Assembly (NCBI GenBank): GCA_948567375.1
Contig: OX419758.1
Coordinates: 40,429,001 to 40,493,000, forward strand
Direction: 5' to 3'
Source of the DNA: Lunularia cruciata
Taxonomy: Eukaryota; Streptophyta; Marchantiopsida; Lunulariales; Lunulariaceae
Length of the DNA: 64,000 nucleotides
Both the position numbers and the translations under genes were made by a program. This document shows, in pieces, positions 48,282-58,977 of this stretch. The notes below the pieces were generated by a model. That model searched no databases. It worked only from the letters and a program-made list of their open reading frames with translations, and was not told the DNA's origin. How positions within the stretch are numbered: the first letter of the stretch is position 1; each line of letters starts with the position of its first letter.

Positions 48282-49140
48282 TTGGTGTGCGTGACGGCTA
48301 CTGTAATAGGGAGTCTTATTGAAAGATAATTTTGTAAATTGGACAAGGAGGGTACAGCTTAGTGGCAGACTGGATAGGTTTGGACAGAATGTAGGTTTTG
48401 AGGAAGCTTCTAGCATCAAAATCCACTGGGCACATCCGAAAAGCACGAGTGAACCGGAATTGCAATCGATGTGGTTTTGTGCAGTAACTGCTCACTTTTA
48501 TGGTTCAGAAGGTTTATTTGATTATTTCATGCCAATGAGTTATTTCATGCCTTCTGCTCCTCTTGTCAGTTATTTCCAAGTTTCGAGTTCGTGGAGTTCC
48601 AGAAGTTGATGCATTTCGATTTCTAATCAAAAGACTGAAGTAAGTGTAAGGTCATATCTGCATACAGGAGTTGTTGGAGACGTTTAGCAAGTAAATAGGC
48701 TCTTGGGAAACAGGCTCAAACATAAGGTTTAAGTAGCCAGGAAAGTTTCAGACCTTTGAATTGTAGCTCATAATTAAATGGAGGTGATTTGTAACTGCTG
48801 TAACAGCTAATCTTCTCCAATCAAGTTGGATTTCGTAAGAGAATGTCCTGAAACCATGTTCTGTAGAAACTAGGACAAGTTTCGGCACTGTTGGGAAGCT
48901 GAAAGCGTGTATAAGATCTATGAGCAAAAGAATAGAGGTGTCAAGATTGACTTCTTTCGAGCACGGCACCCATTTTTGTCAACTCTTTTCGTTGTGGACG
49001 AGAACATTTTGCATATATCTTATGTCGTAATATATCTTATGTCGTAATATATCTTGCGTATATATCATCAAATTCATGGCGGTTGATGCGGACTGTCTCA
49101 TTGGTTGGATGCTATTCCTTTTCTATAACCTTTACATCAC
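48282..49140. other. 3' flank of FGGY gene, no further gene seen
   Basis: Presumed 3' UTR, then non-coding. A 17-bp minisatellite (ATATATCTTATGTCGTA, about 2.7 copies) lies at 49013-49056. Confidence 0.55.
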
Positions 49141-49149
49141 TTTCGGGCA

Positions 49150-49740
49150 TAAGTTCTTCCGTGAAGAGATCAGGATTCCTATGGGGACACCTTGTGCTGT
49201 CTTCGATCTAACCTCTCACCTATGAACTTGACACCGCAGATTGCTGGATGCCAATGATGTGGCTCTGTTGCACGCACTGTCCCAAGTTTGAAGATATGTT
49301 GATGATCTTCTGGTGGTTGGCTCAGGACTTGATCATTTTACGGATTTAATGTATATGGATGATGCTGCTAGAGGTGGTGGGATCTATCCCAGACTCTCTG
49401 TGTGAGCTAGTTCAAACTCATTTTGGCACTCGCTGTGATTATCTCTATTGTCGCATTATCTAGGATGACTTCAATATCTTTGTCTCCATCTATGATAAGT
49501 AAGAGTTGCATCCCTTTGCTCACATCACTGCCCTCATGTTCTTTCAGACATTTTTTCTAAATGTAAACTAGGGATTGTTAAATCAGAGTGTGTTAAATAT
49601 AAATGGATCTGTAATTCCAAAAAGTTATACCTTTCAGCTTGTAGGAAACTTATAAATAACGGTTATCTCCGAACTTTACCCCTTCATATGATCCAGAAAA
49701 ATTTTGCTCGGTTTTACAAAAGGAAAAAGATATCCATGGT
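49150..49740 (+). pseudogene. Reverse transcriptase remnant, Penelope-like
   Basis: In broken frames on the plus strand: RIPMGTPCAV (49172-49201), RYVDDLLVVG (49292-49321), then after shifts KLGIVKSECVKYKWIC and KKLYLSACRKLINNGY (about 49562-49665), ending QKNFARFYKRKK. The set GIPMG, Y/FVDD and a downstream R-x-x-R/W-I-C box followed by a GY box is the order seen in Penelope-like RTs, rather than in the gypsy or copia elements here. Several stops make it non-functional. No GIY-YIG domain could be read downstream. Confidence 0.5.
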
Positions 49741-49756
49741 AATCATGGGCTTAGAA

Positions 49757-49976
49757 TCTATCGAGATTTAAGAACATCAATTCTTTCTGCCAGGCAGGTA
49801 GCTCAAGTTTGAGCCCACTAGTAGTTTTTACTGCAGGCATGTATACCATACCTTTGATCAAGAATTTTACTTGACTTCTTATTGCATATATATACTATCT
49901 ATTTTCTATATAGATTTGAGAACATCTGTTCTTTCTGCCAGGCGGGAAGCTCATCTTCGAGCAGACCAGTAATTTT
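49757..49976 (+). repeat. ~70-bp direct repeat
   Basis: TCTATCGAGATTTAAGAACA... at 49757 and TCTATATAGATTTGAGAACA... at about 49904 share TTCTTTCTGCCAGGCRGG and AGCTCA, and end in AGTAGTTTTT / AGTAATTTT. The offset is about 147 bp. Confidence 0.7.
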
Positions 49977-49989
49977 CCCCTAAACTCAA

Positions 49990-50970
49990 ATACTTTCTTG
50001 ACTCCTACAATGATACATACAATTTGAATACAGCTATTTGTGTTTTCTGCCAAATGGCCGTGGCAAGTGACACGTGGCCTCTACTTCGGGACAAGTGGCC
50101 CCACTTGGGTCCTTCACTTCACACGAGGATGAACTTCCCTCCACGTTGAGACCCTTCGCGAGATACCCTCATTTTTCAGTATTCATTTTTGTTTCTCTGT
50201 TTGAACTCATCTTCCGCCCCTTCCTATTCCCCCGGGACCTTACTCTTGGAAATCCCCTTCCCCCTTCCGCCCCTTCCTGTTCTCCTCTTAGGATGATTGC
50301 CTTTCTTTCACTTTTGGTTGCTACTCAATCTAGTTTACTCTGTGCTTTTTTGACCCCTGTTTCTAGGGCAAAGAACATGCTATTTCCTAGTGGTGTTGGA
50401 TGCACTAGAGAAGTGAATTCATCGAGTACTTCTACTAGTTGTTATTTGTTTTTGATACTAACATCTATTTGCTTTCAAGCTTTAACCAAGTATGTCTTGA
50501 GTCCCTTTCTTATTCATGTTCAAGTTTTCATTTTCTTCAAGAGGATGTTGATTTCTTTACATTACTTAGCCTTTCCGATTCTTAATGTTGATGCCCAAAG
50601 TCCAAACAAAGGTCCAAACAAAGGTCTTCAAGTCCAAACAAAGGTTTGGACTTGAAGCTTCATTTGTTACAACCTTTCCCCTTACCTTGAGCTGCATTGT
50701 TGGTAGCAATCAAGTTTGCCTTGGCACTCATGAGTTTTTGAGCGGAAACTTGGCATGAGAGGCACTGACTCTACCTCAGCTACCTTGGCACTGCGTGAAG
50801 CACTGATGAAGTCACATGTGTTTTCATGGAGACATACTATGACCGTCTTCTGCTTCCCTCAATTGTTTGGTTTCTTTGGACTCAGGCGTCCATAGCGCTT
50901 TTTGTGATATATTGATATCCGGTCCTTGGATGCTTTGCTAGTCTTCCCTCATTCTTTGAGCGATTTCTCC
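49990..50970. other. Non-coding region with one long chance ORF
   Basis: A 193-codon frame (50074-50655, +) is Ser/Leu/Phe-rich with no recognisable domain, and its C-terminus is made of the GTCCAAACAAAGG repeat. I do not call it a gene. Confidence 0.5.
50598..50657 (+). repeat. GTCCAAACAAAGG repeats ending in a 14-bp hairpin
   Basis: GTCCAAACAAAGG-like words occur three times. The last forms the left arm of CTTCAAGTCCAAAC (50626-50639) / GTTTGGACTTGAAG (50644-50657), a perfect 14-bp stem with a 4-nt loop. Confidence 0.93.
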
Positions 50971-51123
50971 TTCTAGTGCTCTTTCTCCTACACCTTCCAC
51001 AATTTTTGTTTCCTGACTAAGATCTTCCTTGCACCGTGATATTTTCTACTTCTAGTGCTCTTTCTCTTACACCTTCCATGATTTTTGTTTCTTGACTCAG
51101 ATCTTTCTTGACCCGTGATATTT
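50971..51123 (+). repeat. 79-bp tandem duplication
   Basis: TTCTAGTGCTCTTTCTC starts at 50971 and 51050. The copies share ACACCTTCC, ATTTTTGTTTC and CGTGATATTT with few mismatches. Confidence 0.9.
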
Positions 51124-51960
51124 ACAGATTACTTCTTGTCTCTTGGGACTAGTTTTTCTCCATCCGTTTAAGTTGGCAGTTTATTCCTGATGTATTTTTT
51201 CTGTACTTATGTGGGAGGTCGGCATCCGCTTCTTTGATGGCTGTATCTCAAATATGAGTGTTGCTATCTATTGGTTTCTAAGTGACATTTACTTTGCCTT
51301 TCATTTGATGATGTTTCTTCTCTATATATGCAAGTGTTTCAATATGTTTACTCCGATTATGCCATTGTTGTAGATTACCTTTGATGCATTCTAACTTAGG
51401 GATTTAATACTACTCTAACATTGTGGATCATGTACATCTTGCTTAACAATAATTTTCACCTCATGAGTTTTGGATAACCCGTTCCTAAAATGGCATCTAT
51501 TCTTGTATACCTATATATCATTATACAACATCATACACTATAGACGTACAACATACACATGAGTTATATATGAACTCTAAAGTGCCACAATAATCAGTTT
51601 GTTTTCAATTTGAATTACATTCAATCAAATTAGTATTTGATCTATTATTCAACAATTGGTCAGCAATTGGGTATTTATTATAATCAAGTCACACCCACTC
51701 TAGTTAAGAGACTCCAGTGACATTCATCTACCTTTGTTCACCATAGCCAAGAACTCAAAGATTCAACATCAAAGAAGTGAGTTCTCTTGAGTTACACTTC
51801 AAAAATATACCCATGATCTCAACCTAGGTCTCCAACCTTAACGGTCTTGCTGATGGCACATCCAATGGTGTGAATGATGCAAGTGACGGTGGTTCCCACC
51901 ATGTAGTCATTACCCCAAACATGAAATTTGACTGTTAACAAGTAGTCTATGAGTAATTGT
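51124..51960. other. Non-coding, likely downstream part of old element D
   Basis: No domain was recognised. On the minus strand the sequence continues from D's RT fragment with frequent stops. Confidence 0.45.
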
Positions 51961-51969
51961 CAAAATATC

Positions 51970-52252
51970 TCATGGAAGAAGTTGGGTAGATAGTGTGACC
52001 TCGTGGAAGAATCCATACTTCCCAAGATGTAATTTGAGTCCATGAGATCTAAACCTCTCAAACACCTCCAACAAATGTTTCTCATGCTCCTCCACAATAG
52101 TGCTATAGACCAAAATGCCATCAATATAACACCAAGTAAAATCCAATCCAACTAGGATCCTATCCATGACCCTTTGGAACTTGGCAAGAGCGTTCTTTAA
52201 CCTAAATGGTAAGAAACTCCACTAATATAACATATTCCTACCGTGAGGATCA
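51970..52252 (-). pseudogene. RT fragment 2 of old Ty3/gypsy element D
   Basis: The minus-strand frame reads IDPHGRNMLY-stop-WSFLPFRLKN, then FQRVMDRILVG and CYIDGILVYS (catalytic YIDD decayed to YIDG), then EEHEKHLLEVFERF and KYGFFHEV. It continues fragment 1 (58726-58977) exactly across element A if one copy of the ATAGT duplication is kept. Confidence 0.88.
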
Positions 52253-52257
52253 ATAGT

Positions 52258-52997
52258 TGTAATACCAAGAGCTAGCCATATGATCTAGATGTGAAATTTG
52301 GTTTGGTAACATCTAGAATGATGTTATACATGATGGTCAAAATACATAGGATAGAAGTATCACCAAAAGAATACTTCTACTAATAGGGCAGAAACCAAAA
52401 TAGACTTAAGAACCTTAGAACCAATAGCTAGACATATGATTTAAAGGTGAGAATTGGTTTGGTAACATCTGGAAGGATGTTACACATGATGGACTAAACA
52501 GATCAGAAAGAGGTATCACCAAAAGATGACTTCTACTAATAGAGTAGGAACTGAAATATGCTGAAATCTTTGAAGGCAATTTCGGAGGCCTAAACGGATG
52601 AATTAGGCCTCAAAAATGTGCAGATTCCCCCCCCCCAGTGGAGGAAAGTCTGGCCTTCCCTCCTCCCTGCTTTTTCTTGTTGAGAGCTTTCCAATGGTAC
52701 CTTACTCACATGATTCTGAGATTCCTACAGGAAGATTCCCTAAAAGATTCCCTCCAGTCAAAGCGTGTTTGACCAACCAGATAGGACCTAGACTAGACAT
52801 GTCACCCATCCAAGTAAGTAATCCAAGGGTGGAGCTTGCTGATAGGTCATCTATCTATGTCCCTAATCCTAGGGTGGAGCTTCCTTGGAGGAGATCTTCT
52901 TTGTCTATATAATAAAGAGAAGGTGCTCCCTTGGAGCATCGAATGTTTGAGTGTGCAATCTGTGTTTTCTCTCTTCTCTTGTCCTCGGAGTATTACA
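52258..52997 (+). repeat. 5' LTR of element A
   Basis: TGTAATACC... to ...GAGTATTACA. The first ~315 bp is a tandem duplication with ~158-bp period (units from about 52261 and 52419), each with GGTAACATCTRGAAxGATGTTA and TATCACCAAAAGA words. TATA box at 52916-52924. Confidence 0.95.
52916..52924 (+). promoter_or_regulatory. TATA box in 5' LTR of A
   Basis: TATATAATA followed by AAGAGAAGGTGCTCCC. It is conserved in the 3' LTR and in the solo LTR at 11.5 kb. Confidence 0.7.
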
Positions 52998-52998
52998 A

Positions 52999-53010
52999 TG
53001 GTATCAGAGC
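52999..53010 (+). other. Primer-binding site of A
   Basis: TGGTATCAGAGC, complementary to the 3' end of plant initiator-Met tRNA, one base after the LTR. Confidence 0.92.
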
Positions 53011-53139
53011 AAGTGTTCTAGTCCAAGAGAGTGGATCACCCCTCTTGGAACAACACAAACTACTAAAACTGAGTAATTTGAGATGGAGAACATAGAGTAA
53101 TCGCTAGACTTAGGAAGGACTTTAGAGAGCAGATGAGAT

Positions 53140-53570
53140 GGATGCGCCGGGAGGACAATTTACCGCACCTAGCTTTCCATTCTCAAACCCATTCCACATC
53201 AAGGTTATGTACATCCAGCATGAGCAGAGGAGGGTATGGCTAGTTTATCACTTTTGGTGCGGAATTCATGGACAGAGTGATGAACTCACCAAACCCGGTG
53301 ATTCTACCGGTGGTGATATATGACAAAGAGTGGGATTTGACAATCTACATTCTATTATGATAATATGGATATGAATGTCCCAAATCCTCTCCCTTTCAAC
53401 ACTCAAGTAGAAATCCGTTATGTAGTGAGGCCAAAAGTGATGTTTAGAGATTTTGTGGTTAGGAATTTTGGTGAGGAGTATTATCAACGAGTGATAGCTT
53501 CTGAGGTCCTAATGGTAGTTCCGATAGTTTGTGCGCCTTCTAGAGTGATTATATTGACTCTGTATTGAAG
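53140..53570 (+). pseudogene. Possible extra ORF in the leader of A
   Basis: Between PBS and gag the plus strand has broken coding-like frames: FSNPFHIKVMYIQHEQRRVW (from ~53185), then VILPVVIYDKEWD in another frame, then VEIRYVVRPKVMFRDFVVRN (53410-53470). No family was recognised. It could be a decayed leader ORF or chance. Confidence 0.35.
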
Positions 53571-53601
53571 TAGACGTTAGCAATTGGGTGTTGTAGGAAC
53601 C

Positions 53602-54690
53602 ATGGATCCGCAATTGCAAGAGCTGGTGCAAGGAATACAAGGAATGTTGAATGAATTTTGAGAGATTAAGATGACCATGGAGACATTACAAAGTCAAGTG
53701 CAGATCCTCAGGATTGATCAAGCCATGCAAGAAGAAGAACCGCCTCAAAACCCAGTACCTGCGACTGAAGTACTTGGAGAGGCACCCGTGCCTACAAACC
53801 CTATCAACGATGAAGCCACATTGCTACTCCGGATGAAGAAGACCTACAACATTAAGCCATACAAGGGGCAGTGTACGATGGGAGTAGTGGAAAATTGGAT
53901 CTCGAGAATGAATCGATATTTCTGATTGTTCTCAACAGAGATCACAGAGCATGCTATAGGCGTGTTTGCATGTGGGTACTTGACCGATAAAGCACTCACA
54001 TGGTATGATGCTTGGGAACAATCCATGCTGGCAGAGAGAAGGGAGGTCACATGGACAGCAATGCAAGAAGGACAGCTGAAGAATTTCCAATCGGTGGATT
54101 TTGTGCAGATGGCTCAAACCCAACTATGGGGATTGAGACAGAAGAATAGCATACAAGAGTATGTGGAGGCATTTCTGGATCTACAAGTTGCAATTACCAA
54201 CATGAGTCCAACAGAGGCTCTCGACAATTTCAAACGAGGGTTGAAAGAGTAGATTTGCCAAGAAGTCATGGTGCAAAACCCTTGCACGGTATTTGAAGCC
54301 ATTGCTTGTGCGCAGTGAATAGCAGGAGCATTAGGTGGAGGTGAAGGAGTAGTTCTACCTCAACATTATCGGGCAGAAATGCCACACATGGGTGGACCAG
54401 TACCGATGGAATTGGGCAACCTTTGATTTTGGGATCGAGGAGCACGACCGCTTCAAGGGGAGCAAGGACGGGTAGAAGAACGAAGAGATGGAGTCCCACG
54501 AGGAGAAGGGACTCGAGGAAAACAACGCCGTTGTTACAATTGTGGCCGTATTGGGCACATATCTACCAACTGTCGCACTTGTTTCCCTAGAAGCCCTCAG
54601 CCTTCATACAGACGATCTTTGAACAACATGGAGAGGCACATTGAAGAGGAGGAGGTGGAAATCACTTCGGAAAACAAAGATCGCCAATAA
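53602..54690 (+). pseudogene. gag of element A, with stops
   Basis: ATG at 53602 (MDPQLQELVQGIQGMLNEF). Stops interrupt after EF and after WISRMNRYF, and later. The retrotransposon-gag region is VENWISRMNRYF...VFACGYLTDKALTWYDAWEQ. Zinc knuckle CYNCGRIGHISTNC (C-x2-C-x4-H-x4-C) lies near 54532-54573. The gag stop TAA lies at ~54688; the protease/pol frame is -1 relative to gag and stays open across this stop. Confidence 0.9.
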
Positions 54691-57600
54691 ATGTACCTTG
54701 TAGCCTTACTGGCTCAATAAGGAAGGAGAGAAGCAAGGGAAGGAAGAAGAATAATGCGCAAAGATCCCAAAAGGCAACCTCACAAGTGATTTTTGTGAAT
54801 GGAATCCTAGAAGGTAATCCAGTGAGAGTATTAATATATCCGGGAGCAACAAAGAATTTCTTGTCTTGCTCTGTTGCAATAAGATTGGGAATGGATCTAG
54901 AGAGAGATGGAAGTGAGGAAGTAGAGTTACCAAATGGGCAAATAAAGAGGATTGAATCATTACCTAGATGGGTAACCCTCTTTGTAGGAGAATATCGTGA
55001 AGCAATTGAGTGGCGAGTGATACATTTAGCTCGTTATGATGCAATTTTAGGCATGCCATGGATGGAGCAGTACAACCTTATGGTGGATTGGAGGAAGAAA
55101 GTAGTTAGAACCCACCAATGGTCAATCATTGGGGTTAAAGAAAAATCACACAAGCAAAAACTGCCTCTATATGTTGTAGGGACGACAACTGTTTATAAGA
55201 CAAATAGATGTTTTATGGGTCTAATAAGAGAAGTCCAGAGTGCACAACTTGATGGACAAATTCTTGAGAAATTGAAGGATGTGGTGGATGAGTTTCAAGA
55301 TGTCTTTCCCGATGATCTATCCTAAGGATTACCACCAAAAAGGCAAGTAGATCACAAAATAGAGACACTCCCGGGGAGGACACCTCCTTGTAAGGCCCCA
55401 TATCGCCTATCACCTCATGAGTTGGAGGAGTGTAAGACTCAAATTGAGGAGATGTTGCAGAAAGGGTTCATCCAACCTAGCGTATCACCATATGGAGTCC
55501 TTGTCTTGTTTGTGAAGAAGAAGGATGGTACAATGCGCATGTGCATTGACTATCGGGGTCTCAATCAGCAAATGGTGAAGAACAAATACCCCTTACCTTG
55601 CATGGATGACCTGTTTGATCAACTCCATGGAGCGAGATACTTCACCAAACTGGACTTGCGGAGTGGTTACAATCAAATCCAAATTGCAGAGGAGGATGTG
55701 TACAAAACCGCCTTTTGCACCAAGTATGGCCACTTTGAGTATCTTGTGATGCCTTTTGGCCTCACCAATGCACCTGCCACTTTCATGAGTCTAATGAATG
55801 ACATATTTTGTCCATACTTGGATAAGTCTGTTATCGTCTTCTTGGATGATATCTTAGTATATAGTAGCATGATGATAGAACACAAACAACATCTATGAGA
55901 GGTCCTCCAGATTCTAAGACAGAATCAATTGTATGCCAAAATCTCAAAGTGTGAGTTTGGCAAGTCTGAAGTAGACTACTTAGGGCATAGAGTAAGTGCA
56001 GAGGGCATTCAAGTATTGATAGATAAAATAGAGGTCATTCAAAAATGGAGTGCCCTAGAAGATCAGACTCAACTTAAGAGCTTCTTGTGGTTGATGGGAT
56101 TCTATCGTAGATTTGTCAAGGACTTCTCCAAGGTTGCACAGCCTTTAACGGCACTACTTGGCAAGAGGAAGAAGTGGACATGGAGAACTACACAAGAGTT
56201 GACCTTTCAAGAATTGAAGGCCATCTTGCTACATGCACCAATCTTGAAGTGGTATGACCCAAAACACCCAATCAAGTTGGCTACAGATGCATCTGGCGTA
56301 GCAATAAGAGCAGTCCTACCTGGGCGAGAAGGCATTTGTAGTAGAGACAGACCACAAACCTCTAGTCTACCTCGAGACATAGAAGGATCTATCTCGTCAC
56401 CAAATTCAATGGGCAGAGTGGTGACAATGCTTCAACTTGACAATCTCCTATGTGGAAGGTAAGAAGCAGCTTGCAGATGCATTCACCCGCATGCCAATGG
56501 CCAACAACTTGGTGGCAAAGGTTAAGATTAACCCTGAATTTTGGCAAGAGATTCTGGCCGCTACAAAAATGGATCCACAAATTGTAGAAGCACAATCATC
56601 CAAAAGTGTCATCAGCACCCAAGGACTCACCTTTCGGGATGGCAGATTATGGATCCCAAATGTCCCAAAATTACGCACCACCATTCTAGCGGAATGTCAT
56701 GATTCGGCCATTGCAGCTCATGTCGGAGTGGACAAGACCTTCGATGCAGTCAAGCGCCATTACTATTGGCCCAAGATGAGCAACGACGTGATAGACTATG
56801 TGCGTAGCTGCCTACTTTGTCAATAGAACAAAGCTTCTAATCAAGCTCCTGCAAGGCTCCTTCAACCTCTCCCCACTCCTACCCAACGTTGGGACCAAGT
56901 GAGTATGGATCTCGTCTGTGAATTACCCAAGACCACCTCAGGGTTTGACTCCATTGTGGTCTTTGTGGACCGGCTCAGCAAAATGATTCATGTACGCCCT
57001 ACCACCAAGGAGGTGACCGCTCCACAACTAGCTCAATTGTACTTAGATGCAGTCTTTGCTCACCATGGCTTGTCTAGAGTAATCATCACCGATAGAGGCA
57101 CCCAATTCACCAGTTTGTTTTGGCGAACACTCTTTGGTTTCTTCAAAACCAAGTTGGCCATGTCAACAGCTTACCTCCCACAAACAGATGGCCAAACAGA
57201 GCGGGCTAATCGCACGATTGAAGACATGTTACGCGGCTTTACCTTAGAAGAGCAAGAGAGGTAGGACACCCTACTCCCGTTGGTGGAATTCGCCTACAAC
57301 AATTCAGTGAATGCCTCCACCTAGGTCACTCCGTTCTTCCTCATGTATAGTGAGCATCCCTTCACACCTTCTAGCTTGATGAAGATCCGTCCAGTGGCTA
57401 CCAAGGTCGATGCAGTCAACACATTTGTTTCTAGAATCCAACAAGGTGTGGAGAGCACCAAGCACAAATTACAGATTGTGCAAAATTGACAAAAGCAATA
57501 TGCTGATGCACACCGTAGGCATATGGAGTTCAATGTTGGGGATCAAGTGTGGCTATCGACAACCAACCTCACGTTAGTTGGACCTCGTAAGCTCAGACCT

Positions 57601-57965
57601 TGTTTTATTGGACCTTTCTCAATTCTTTGGCGCTGTGGCCTATCACCTTGAGCTCCCACCACACATGAAGATCCATCCAGTGTTCCATTTCTCCCTACTA
57701 TGCAGATATGCTCCCCAATCAGGCCAGGTTCATTCCACACAGGACATTCGACCTTGTCCGACACTCATTGATGGCACAGAGGAATATGAAGTGGAGCGGA
57801 TTCTCCAAAAATGCATGCGTGGTACTCGCCATCCACGGGTGGACTATCTAGTACAATGGAAAAGTACTCCCTCTATGAAGCCACCTGGGAGCCCGCTGGC
57901 AATTTGGCACATGCACTTGTGTTGGTGCAAGCATTTGAGCAACAATTGCACAACGAGGACGTTGC
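54640..57965 (+). pseudogene. pol of element A (PR-RT-RH-IN-chromodomain), defective
   Basis: The protease has IYPGATKNFLS where the family has a D-S/T-G triad, so the catalytic Asp is lost. RT (55422-55900) is nearly intact: [32 protein letters not shown] and [11 protein letters not shown], with one stop after HKQHL. RNase H starts LATDASGVAIRAVL and jumps near 56315 directly to the ETDHKPLVYLE part, a deletion of the middle of the domain. Integrase has HVGVDKTFDAVKRHYYWPK, CLLCQ, VSMDLVCELP, ITDRGTQFTS and AYLPQTDGQTERANRTIEDM. Chromodomain EEYEVERILQK...VDYLVQWK, then EATWEP in a shifted frame, ends near 57960. Confidence 0.93.
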
Positions 57966-57970
57966 GTCTT

Positions 57971-57983
57971 AAAAGGAGGGAGG
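57971..57983 (+). other. Polypurine tract of A
   Basis: AAAAGGAGGGAGG, two bases before the 3' LTR; plus-strand primer for reverse transcription. Confidence 0.85.
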
Positions 57984-57985
57984 TC

Positions 57986-58720
57986 TGTAATACCAAGAGC
58001 TAGCCATATGATCTAGATGTGAAATTCGGTTTGGTAACATCTAGAATGATGTTATACATGATGGTCAAAATAGATAAGATAGAAGTATCACCAAAAGAGT
58101 ACTTCTACTAATAGTGCAGAAACCGAAATAGACTTGAGAACCTTAGAACCAATAGCTAGACATATGATTTAAAGGTGAGAATTGGTTTGGTAACATCTGC
58201 AAGGATGTTACACATGATGGACTAAACAAATCAGAAAGAGGTATCACCAAAAGATGACTTCTACTAATAGAGTAGGAACCAAAATATGCTTGAAATCTTT
58301 GAAGGCAATTTCGGAGGCTTAAACAAATGAATTAGGCCTCGAAAATGTGTTGATTCCTCGCCCAATGGAGGAAAGGCTGGCCTTCCCTCCTCCTTGCTTT
58401 TTCTTGTTGAGAGTTTTCCAATGGTACCTTACGTGATTCTGAGATTCCTACAGGAAGATTCCCTAAAAGATTCCCTCCAGTCAAAGCGTGTTTGACCAAC
58501 CAGATAGGACCTAGACCAGACATGTCACCCATCCAAGTAAGTAATCCAAGGGTGGAGCTTGCTGATAGGTCATCTATCTATGTCCCTAATCCTAGGGTGG
58601 AGCTTCCTTGGAGGAGATCTTCTTTGTCTATATAATAAAGAGAAGGTGCTCCCTTGGGGCATCAAATGTTTGAGTGTGCAATCTGTGTTTTCTCTCTTCT
58701 CTTGTCCTCAGAGTATTACA
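57986..58720 (+). repeat. 3' LTR of element A
   Basis: 735 bp, collinear with the 5' LTR, including the 158-bp internal duplication and the TATATAATAAAGAG box. Followed directly by ATAGT. Confidence 0.95.
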
Positions 58721-58725
58721 ATAGT

Positions 58726-58977
58726 CCAAAATGTTAATTCTTGGACTTATCCTCCTCCTTGATCGGCAACTTATGATATCCTACTCAAAGATCCAAAGTA
58801 TTGAAGATCTTTGCATGCCCAATCATATCAAAGATCTCCTCTGGTGTAGGCATGGGATACCAATCAGCCCTTGTCTATATGTTGATAGGATGGTAATCTC
58901 CACAAATCTGCCTATTTATGTAGTTGCCATGCATATCTTTCTTGGTTGGCATCATTGTAATTGGTGCATACTCTCCA
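58726..58977 (-). pseudogene. RT fragment 1 of old Ty3/gypsy element D
   Basis: The minus strand reads APITMMPTKKDMHGNYINRQ, then ICGDYHPINI-stop-TRADWYP, MPTPEEIFDMIGHAKIFNTL, YHKLPIKEEDK. These are gypsy RT blocks with several stops. It is cut upstream by element B at 58978 and downstream by element A; the remainder (51970-52252) lies on the far side of A. Confidence 0.9.

Larger units (their letters stand above)
52258..58720 (+). mobile_element. Ty3/gypsy chromovirus 'A', complete ends, TSD ATAGT, nested in D
   Basis: LTRs 52258-52997 (740 bp) and 57986-58720 (735 bp) run from TGTAATA to TATTACA. Identical ATAGT flanks lie at 52253-52257 and 58721-58725. PBS TGGTATCAGAGC is at 52999 and a polypurine tract AAAAGGAGGGAGG at 57971-57983. 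Internal order is leader, gag with CCHC knuckle, protease, RT, RNase H, integrase, chromodomain. Several stops, a protease active-site change and an RNase H deletion make it inactive. The two LTRs differ at about twenty sites over the first ~400 bp by eye, so insertion is not very recent. Confidence 0.96.

Noticed and set aside
50074-50655. 193-codon ORF (+)
   Set aside because: No domain, hydrophobic/Ser-rich by composition, and its C-terminus is encoded by a short tandem DNA repeat.
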